From contig CARSRA010000004.1 in the NCBI GenBank assembly GCA_949063825.1, forward strand, positions 1 through 11,860: DNA of 11,860 nt, read 5' to 3'. This DNA is from an uncultured Candidatus Saccharibacteria bacterium (lineage in GTDB: Bacteria; Patescibacteriota; Saccharimonadia; Saccharimonadales; Saccharimonadaceae). Each line of letters begins with the position of its first letter. Within the stretch, counting starts at the first letter, position 1. Below are positions 5,505 to 10,323 of this stretch, in pieces. A program made the translations under genes and the position numbers. The notes below the pieces were generated by a model that ran no database searches, was not told where the DNA came from, and saw only the letters and a program-made list of their open reading frames with translations.

Positions 5505-7241
5505 CTAATTATAGTTTTTGACCCCGTCCTTAATCCTACTAATGACTATATCCGAAACTTTCTGATCGCGGCGCACAATATCATCCAACCCCCACTCGAC
5601 CTGTTTATCTCCGAAATCTTTCACGACTGCAATATCCGATTTTATATATTGCTCGCGCTTTTTTCCAAAGTACCCGTTCCCCGCTACGATATTTAATCTT
5701 TTCTCAAACGGTAACTTATTTCCAATGTGTTCAATCTTTTCACTTGCCTCTTTCGAGCTACATTCAAAATAATTTGCTTGGTAACGGCGCGGAAAAATAT
5801 GTTCAATTTCCCATTTATCTGGCAATAACCCTATCTGATCCTCATTCGCATAGGCTATAGTTTTTAGGATCATACGCACGATTTTTGTATGCGGGGTCTG
5901 GATCTGCCTTTCAAAAGAGCTAGAATCAAAATCAATCTCATTGTTAAATTTATTCTTTTGTACGAAATTAAAATCTGGATTTTCGCTCTTGATAATACTG
6001 GCATCAAGCCTCAGCACGCCTGACTTAATTGCGCTAATACTAGGATCGACAAGATAGCGCGAAATCAACTCAGAAAGTAGCCGATTTGCAAAACGCAGGA
6101 ATTTCTTATCGAAACCCGTACTATTACGGTAGCATATGTAATATATGATAATAGGATACTTCCAAAACTCGTTCGGATAAGAACTCAGGATATCCAAAGT
6201 ATGCAACAGGTCGAGATTAGTTGACCAGCTTTCACCTATAATTGACTGATGTCGTTCAACTACGCGCCAAATATTATAGACGCTCGATAGCTCGGTCAAG
6301 ATGTCATCAACCTGCAACAGTCGAGTAAATTTGCCATCTGTACCAGCGTAATATTTCCTGACACCAGGCGTAGTAGTATCAATATCATTTTCTTTGGCAC
6401 GTAAATAAAACATATAATACGTGAAGAGCTTTTGAATAGATTCGTCGCTGCTTTCTGATATTTCTTCCTCTAACTCTTGCCATCGCTTGATGAAAAACTT
6501 ACTAGCTTCGTCATCTAAAGTATTATAAATTTTTGCCTTAAAAATATCCGCGTCCGAAAGCGGTAGACCACGATCGTTCAAAGTGTTAAAAATCGTCAAT
6601 GCAGAATCCTGTGTATCAGCCTTAATCGGTAAAACAATTGCTTGTTCCAACAAACTGTAAGTGAACTCATAAAGCGCCATTGGATCATCTTGATTCAAAT
6701 CACGCAGTCGTTTCTGTAAATAAAGATAGTTTTTAGTATAGTTGTCTTTTGCATTTTCATCTGCCACTCCTCGCTCAAGAATATTTCGAAAAGATTCATT
6801 TGCATTCGTACTAATCACTTCTGAGCTAATTAAAACTTTATCAAAAAGCACAGTTCCCTTCAACTTGTCGGCATCCCAAATGGCAGTTTCAATTTTACGC
6901 ATCATATTCTCCGCTTCGGGAGTCTGGATTCCGTTGCGTAATACTTCATAAATCGCTCTTAGTAATAAAAAAATCGATGTCAGCCGCTGTTGACCATCAA
7001 TAATCTCTTGTTCGTCGTGATCATTCTCAAAGGAAACAATACTACCCAGGAAATAGGTATTGTTGCGCTTAGATCCACCGGTAGTTGCAACAAAGTTGTA
7101 TAAATCGTCAAAAAGTGCATCGAGTTCGTCTTTGCCCCATTCGTATGGACGTTGATAAGCCGGAATCACAAACTTGTGCTCCCGCCCGCTCGCCAGCAGC
7201 TCCTGAATCTTTTGTTTATTGACCTCAATACTCGTCGCCAT
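5505..7241 (-). CDS. DUF262-DUF1524 (GmrSD-like) nuclease
   Basis: This 578-residue protein has the complete two-part layout of GmrSD-type proteins. The N-terminal DUF262 domain has IPAYQRPYEW at 26-35 and DGQQRLTS at 82-89, a ParB-like fold that uses nucleotide hydrolysis in characterised members. The C-terminal DUF1524 His-Me finger nuclease domain has EIEHIFPR at about 479-486, HIGNKLPF near 505-512, and LNIVAGNGYFGKKREQY near 516-532, which supplies the usual His, Asn and Lys positions. GmrSD itself is a type IV restriction enzyme acting on glucosylated hydroxymethylcytosine DNA; relatives form parts of other anti-phage systems. No truncation is visible. AGGAG lies about 5 bases before ATG 7241. 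The gene is read away from tRNA-Pro, with a weak terminator between them. The DNA target of this member is unknown. Confidence 0.9.
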   Translation of the reverse strand: MATSIEVNKQKIQELLASGREHKFVIPAYQRPYEWGKDELDALFDDLYNFVATTGGSKRNNTYFLGSIVSFENDHDEQEIIDGQQRLTSIFLLLRAIYEVLRNGIQTPEAENMMRKIETAIWDADKLKGTVLFDKVLISSEVISTNANESFRNILERGVADENAKDNYTKNYLYLQKRLRDLNQDDPMALYEFTYSLLEQAIVLPIKADTQDSALTIFNTLNDRGLPLSDADIFKAKIYNTLDDEASKFFIKRWQELEEEISESSDESIQKLFTYYMFYLRAKENDIDTTTPGVRKYYAGTDGKFTRLLQVDDILTELSSVYNIWRVVERHQSIIGESWSTNLDLLHTLDILSSYPNEFWKYPIIIYYICYRNSTGFDKKFLRFANRLLSELISRYLVDPSISAIKSGVLRLDASIIKSENPDFNFVQKNKFNNEIDFDSSSFERQIQTPHTKIVRMILKTIAYANEDQIGLLPDKWEIEHIFPRRYQANYFECSSKEASEKIEHIGNKLPFEKRLNIVAGNGYFGKKREQYIKSDIAVVKDFGDKQVEWGLDDIVRRDQKVSDIVISRIKDGVKNYN

Positions 7242-7259
7242 ATATACTCCTACACTTTT

Positions 7260-7281
7260 AAAAAACCGACCAAAACGGTCG
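7260..7281 (-). terminator. Short hairpin with T-run between tRNA-Pro and the DUF262 gene
   Basis: On the minus strand, arms at 7281-7277 (CGACC) and 7271-7267 (GGTCG) form a 5-bp GC-rich stem with a GTTTT loop, followed by G and six T (7266-7260). It would end transcripts from the tRNA-Pro promoter 19 bases before the DUF262 start codon. The stem is short, so leaky readthrough into the nuclease gene is possible. Confidence 0.5.
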
Positions 7282-7299
7282 TTCTACTTTTCAAAGCTC

Positions 7300-7375
7300 T
7301 GGTCGGGGCGACAGGACTTGAACCTGCGACCTCAGCGTCCCAAACGCCGCGCGCTACCAACTGCGCCACGCCCCG
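7300..7375 (-). tRNA. tRNA-Pro (UGG) with encoded CCA
   Basis: Read on the minus strand, the 76-base gene folds as a complete cloverleaf. The acceptor stem CGGGGCG (7375-7369) pairs perfectly with CGCCCCG (7310-7304), followed by discriminator A (7303) and CCA (7302-7300). The D arm is GCGCAGTTGGTAGCGC. The anticodon stem CGGCG/CGCTG encloses loop TTTGGGA with anticodon TGG (7342-7340) and G37, typical for proline. The T arm is present with GGTTCAAGTCC. An exact copy of its first 44 bases lies 180 bp upstream. Confidence 0.95.
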
Positions 7376-7511
7376 ATAAAAATCTTACAGACGACCGGAT
7401 CGCAATTTTCGATCTAACCTGCGACATCGGAAATCGCTCCGCAATTTCCTCTCCCCGGGCGTCGCCTCAAAACACAAAACAAGCTTTCTGTTTATTCGGT
7501 TCCTACGGGGT
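7376..7511. other. Spacer between tRNA-Pro and its 5' partial copy
   Basis: This 136-bp non-coding stretch contains hairpin-forming pairs: GATCG/CGATC (7398-7402 and 7410-7414), GGAAAT/ATTTCC (7429-7434 and 7444-7449), and an enclosing GCGAC/GTCGC (7421-7425 and 7461-7465). The 10 bases at 7416-7425 (AACCTGCGAC) also occur in the T-arm region of the intact tRNA (7321-7330). I see no ORF and no second complete tRNA here. A weak -10-like TAAGAT lies 6 bases before the intact tRNA on the minus strand. Confidence 0.4.
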
Positions 7512-7555
7512 TCAGCGTCCCAAACGCCGCGCGCTACCAACTGCGCCACGCCCCG
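7512..7555 (-). repeat. Exact duplicate of the 5' part of tRNA-Pro (tRNA fragment)
   Basis: These 44 bases are identical to 7332-7375 of the intact tRNA-Pro, at an offset of exactly 180. The copy includes the 5' acceptor strand, D arm, and full anticodon arm with TGG, then stops before the variable loop and T arm. CGGGG at 7506-7510 (CCCCG on the minus strand) directly beyond the copy can pair with the first five acceptor bases. The strong promoter at 7564-7572 starts transcription within a couple of bases of this copy. Confidence 0.9.
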
Positions 7556-7563
7556 TTCCCTTC

Positions 7564-7572
7564 ATTATAACA
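7564..7572 (-). promoter_or_regulatory. Extended -10 promoter of the tRNA-Pro region
   Basis: Read on the minus strand, TGTTATAAT (7572-7564) is a perfect extended -10 element without a clear -35 box. The predicted start near 7557 falls two bases before the tRNA 5' fragment (7555), so the primary transcript should begin with the fragment, run through the spacer and then the intact tRNA. Confidence 0.65.
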
Positions 7573-7636
7573 CATTTCTCAGAAAATATCCGATTTCCCA
7601 TTTCAAAAGCCCCACGACCATTGCAATATTTACTTA

Positions 7637-8242
7637 TCACAGTTCCCCGATCTCAAGCAAAAAACCTTTCACCAAAACCCATGGCTCAATACTGGTCGTT
7701 TTCATCCGCTGGTCTAGGCGTGCTAACGCTTGCAGAACTTCGCGATCGCGCTTCTTGCCACCTGAGGCTTGCAAGTTTTTCAGCGCATCACTCACAAACA
7801 ACCCGACCAACATATACGGATCTTGATCCGACTCGCGCATTTCTAATTCGCTGATCGCCGCCCGAGAATCTCGCAGCGCCAAATTCAATAGTCCGAATAG
7901 CGGCTTTGCTGTCGGTTTTTTAAACTCCTCCATCTCGATGCCAGCCGTCTTCAATATCTTTGTCCCGCTCAACCTGGCATCAAGCTTCATTTCCCATATC
8001 GCTACCTTATGCTCAGTATCCTGATAATCTGGCACTTTCGCCCAAGCTTCAGCATTATCGCTTAGGTTTTTTACTAGGATTCGCCGCGCTCCTGACTCGA
8101 AAAGACTTGTCCCCTGAAAAATCGTCGGCAAATCATCAGCGCTGATCTTCTCGCCATCAAATACTTCATAATCTTGGCCGAGAAAACGTTTAATCACAAT
8201 TTCAGCGTTTTTGCGATTTTCTCCATAAAAAATCTTAAGCAC
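7637..8242 (-). CDS. holA: Short DNA polymerase III delta-like subunit
   Basis: The protein has 201 residues starting at GTG 8242, chosen because AAAAGGG lies 7 bases before it and an in-frame TGA lies just upstream. The N-terminus (LKIFYGENRKNAEIVIKRFL, then LPTIFQGTSLFESGARRILVKNL at about 38-60) follows the HolA pattern 'YG.....' and 'slF...rlv.v.n'. The middle has HKVAIWEMKLDARL, and the C-terminal part is helical. Delta opens the sliding clamp in the replicative clamp loader. HolA is usually about 340 residues, so this version lacks much of the helical collar part; short versions occur in reduced genomes. Function is inferred from the N-terminal pattern. The gene lies downstream of fpg on the same strand, separated by 158 bp that contain a palindrome. 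Confidence 0.6.
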   Translation of the reverse strand: MLKIFYGENRKNAEIVIKRFLGQDYEVFDGEKISADDLPTIFQGTSLFESGARRILVKNLSDNAEAWAKVPDYQDTEHKVAIWEMKLDARLSGTKILKTAGIEMEEFKKPTAKPLFGLLNLALRDSRAAISELEMRESDQDPYMLVGLFVSDALKNLQASGGKKRDREVLQALARLDQRMKTTSIEPWVLVKGFLLEIGEL

Positions 8243-8304
8243 TTTTCATCCCTTTTACAGCAAGCTTGCCAGAACAGGGGTGATTATCATCTCTGTAGCT
8301 TTTC

Positions 8305-8324
8305 ACCCTTGTTATAACAAGGGT
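8305..8324. promoter_or_regulatory. Perfect 20-bp palindrome, operator-like
   Basis: ACCCTTGTTATAACAAGGGT is symmetric at every position. It contains an extended -10-like TGTTATAAC on both strands. On the minus strand this could start transcription of holA with a leader of about 65 bases; on the plus strand it could start a short RNA that ends at the terminator at 8391. The centre TGTTATAACA resembles the half-sites of the palindrome at 3046-3067. Confidence 0.5.
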
Positions 8325-8359
8325 ACATCGATCAGAACACCAATACCAACCTGAACACT

Positions 8360-8391
8360 GACCTAGACGCGATCGTCCCTGGTCTTTTTTT
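8360..8391 (+). terminator. Plus-strand terminator between fpg and holA
   Basis: GACC (8360-8363) pairs with GGTC (8381-8384), and GACG (8366-8369) pairs with CGTC (8374-8377) around loop CGAT, with a small internal loop. Seven T (8385-8391) follow on the plus strand. No plus-strand gene lies upstream, so it would end a short unannotated RNA or antisense transcription that would otherwise run into fpg. Confidence 0.45.
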
Positions 8392-8400
8392 ATGTTGCAG

Positions 8401-9354
8401 CTAAATTTCATCTTGACCATTTTTAATTTTTTGACAATTCGGGCAGATATGTGTCCCGCGCCCAGCAACTTTGAGTTTGATAATTTCGGTGTTGCAACGC
8501 TTACATGGTTCACCATTACGACGAAAAACTTCCGCGAATAACTCTAAATAATTCCCTGTAGTACCATCTGGTTTTATATAAGTCGCCATAGTTGAACCGC
8601 CCGAATCAATCGATGCTTGCATCACTTTGCATGCACCCTCGAGAATTCGCTCGACCTCCAGTAATATCAAATCCCCTGCACGCGTCTCGGGATGAACGCC
8701 AGCATAAAAAAGTGATTCGTCCGCGTAAATATTACCAATCCCAGCGATCACTTTTTGATCAAGCAATACCGCCTTAATTGGTGCGCGAGCGTGGCGTTGG
8801 CATTTTTGATAGAGTTCCTCTGCCTGCATATCCCACGGCTCCTTGCCTAAGCTAGCAATAAAACTATCTTGTTCAATTTCATCAGTCGGGATCACCTTCA
8901 CAAAACCAAATTTGCGCTGATCATTAAAAAATAATTTACCATCTTCAAAATCAAACTCTACCCGTGTCTGCGAATTTGGCAACTCTGCAGTAAAATTTTT
9001 GCTCGGATGCCCCGCGGCAAAATCCGCATGCGCTGAATCCTGTGGCGAGGATTCGGATTTTGAGCTAGATTCGGCCTTCGTAGATTTCGACGAAGAACCA
9101 ACCTGCGAATGCGACCCTCGCCAAATCAATTGACCAGTCATCCTTAGATGAATCACCATTGATTTATCATTATCAAGGTCAATAATTAAAGCTTTCCCAC
9201 GCCGTCGCAAATTAATTACTTTTGCAGCGCGGATATCGGTAACACTACCCTGGAAACATTTACCTGGTTCTGGCTTAACCTCTACAATCTGCTTCCTAAG
9301 GATCAGTGGCTCTAATCCTCGGCGCACGGTCTCAACTTCTGGTAACTCTGGCAT
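8401..9354 (-). CDS. mutM: Formamidopyrimidine-DNA glycosylase (Fpg/MutM)
   Basis: This 317-residue bifunctional base-excision glycosylase and AP lyase removes 8-oxoguanine and formamidopyrimidines. It begins MPELPEVE, whose Pro2 becomes the catalytic N-terminal proline and Glu3 the conserved acid. Lys54 (RRRGKALI) matches the conserved beta-clamp lysine, HLRMTGQ spans 69-75, and AGIGNIYADE (204-213) holds Asn208. The zinc finger has Cys284, 287, 304 and 307 with Arg299 in GRGTHICP. Fpg is normally about 270-280 residues; the excess is a Ser/Lys-rich, repetitive insertion at about 79-130 (SSSKS repeated), between HLRMTGQ and the strand RVEFDF. Active-site elements are intact, so activity is likely. 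The promoter is 9 bases upstream, which gives almost no leader. The gene lies divergent to the phosphodiesterase gene at 9402. Confidence 0.95.
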   Translation of the reverse strand: MPELPEVETVRRGLEPLILRKQIVEVKPEPGKCFQGSVTDIRAAKVINLRRRGKALIIDLDNDKSMVIHLRMTGQLIWRGSHSQVGSSSKSTKAESSSKSESSPQDSAHADFAAGHPSKNFTAELPNSQTRVEFDFEDGKLFFNDQRKFGFVKVIPTDEIEQDSFIASLGKEPWDMQAEELYQKCQRHARAPIKAVLLDQKVIAGIGNIYADESLFYAGVHPETRAGDLILLEVERILEGACKVMQASIDSGGSTMATYIKPDGTTGNYLELFAEVFRRNGEPCKRCNTEIIKLKVAGRGTHICPNCQKIKNGQDEI

Positions 9355-9363
9355 AATACCCTT

Positions 9364-9395
9364 ATTATATCACCTCGGTATATGGATGATATAAT
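9364..9395. promoter_or_regulatory. Back-to-back extended -10 promoters (fpg and phosphodiesterase)
   Basis: TGATATAAT occurs on the plus strand at 9387-9395 and on the minus strand at 9372-9364, giving a perfect 9-bp inverted repeat with a 14-base gap. The plus promoter predicts a start at about 9402, the A of the phosphodiesterase ATG. The minus promoter predicts a start about 3 bases before the fpg ATG (9354). Each promoter's -35 position would overlap the other's -10, so only one polymerase can bind at a time. Confidence 0.7.
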
Positions 9396-9401
9396 ATATC
9401 T

Positions 9402-10319
9402 ATGAAAAAGAAAAATTGGTTACCAATCACTATCATTACGCTGGCTATCTTGGCCCTTACCATTAGCGTTGGTGCCGTCATTTTAAATAACATCAAAAAC
9501 AGAAGTGATACAACTACAATAAACGACGTTCCTGGCTCAGAGCCACCATATAACTTTGATTATTCTTGGGCAGATAACAACCCCTATATTGCACACGCTA
9601 TGGACGGCATTATGGGAAAATCTTATACGAATTCCTACGAAGCCTTCCTCCTTAATTATCAACTCGGACACCGAATTTTCGAAGTCGACTTTTTCCTCAC
9701 GGATGATGGTTATAATATCGCCGCCCATGATGCTGAACACTGGCGGAATAATGCCACCATTCCTCCTGACGCCGAAATCCGTAGCTCCACCTTTGACACG
9801 AAAAAATTCACCTATGACAATTTCATGTCTTCCCTATGGTACGGTGAATATCATGCTATAGACCTTTCTATATTGTTTGACCTGCTCCAAGAATACCCCG
9901 ATGTCTATATCGTAACCGATACCAAATATTCCGACGAAACAAATGTCCGTAAACAATTCTCTAGCTTCGTTGAAGCTGCCAATGCCGTCGACCCTAGCCT
10001 ACTTGACCGTTTTATTATTCAGATTTACAACCAGGAAATGCTTGATTGGGTTATGGATGTTCATGCTTGGAAATCTATCATCTACACTCTCTATCAAGAC
10101 CCCAACTGGACCCCCGAAAACGTCCTCGCCTTCTCTGAATCAACTGGCGTCAAATTCATCACCATGTGGGATTCCTATCTGACCCCAGAAATCTCCAAAA
10201 TTTGGAAACCAGCCAACATTAGAATCGCCACCCACACACTAAATAGCCTCGCCCGTGCAAAGCAATCTCGTACTCGTGGCGCTGATGTCATCTATACCGA
10301 CTTTCTTATCCCCCAATAA
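9402..10319 (+). CDS. Membrane-anchored glycerophosphodiester phosphodiesterase-like protein
   Basis: The protein has 305 residues. MKKKNW followed by a hydrophobic helix (7-29) and no lipobox Cys or clear cleavage site indicates a signal anchor with the rest outside the membrane. Residues about 60-305 show the GDPD/PLC-like TIM-barrel pattern: IAHAMDG with His65, SYTNSYEAF (74-82), GHRIFEVDFFLTDDG with Arg91, Glu94 and Asp96, AAHD with His109 and Asp110, VTDTK with Lys175, and GADVIYTDF near the C-terminus. Family enzymes cleave glycerophosphodiesters into an alcohol and glycerol 3-phosphate using a divalent metal; the substrate here is unknown. No ribosome binding site precedes ATG 9402 and the predicted transcription start coincides with it, so translation is probably leaderless. 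It ends 4 bases from the convergent polA. Confidence 0.8.
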   Translation: MKKKNWLPITIITLAILALTISVGAVILNNIKNRSDTTTINDVPGSEPPYNFDYSWADNNPYIAHAMDGIMGKSYTNSYEAFLLNYQLGHRIFEVDFFLTDDGYNIAAHDAEHWRNNATIPPDAEIRSSTFDTKKFTYDNFMSSLWYGEYHAIDLSILFDLLQEYPDVYIVTDTKYSDETNVRKQFSSFVEAANAVDPSLLDRFIIQIYNQEMLDWVMDVHAWKSIIYTLYQDPNWTPENVLAFSESTGVKFITMWDSYLTPEISKIWKPANIRIATHTLNSLARAKQSRTRGADVIYTDFLIPQ

Positions 10320-10323
10320 TCTA

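Noticed and set aside
7152..7379. Plus-strand ORF ending GATGLEPATSASQTPRATNCATPR
   Set aside because: This is the well-known spurious translation antisense to a tRNA gene.
7300..7555. attL/attR pair of an integrated island at tRNA-Pro
   Set aside because: The two copies are only 136 bp apart and do not enclose the accessory genes, and the duplicated part is the 5' rather than the 3' side of the tRNA.
7219..7854. Plus-strand ORF of 211 codons with repeated RPKRRALPTAPRP
   Set aside because: It is the antisense of tRNA-Pro and its 5' copy plus the 3' part of holA; the repeat in the protein is simply the duplicated tRNA sequence.
8235..8516. Minus-strand ORF of 93 codons between fpg and holA
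   Set aside because: It overlaps the fpg zinc-finger region out of frame, crosses the palindrome, and has no binding site or recognisable sequence.
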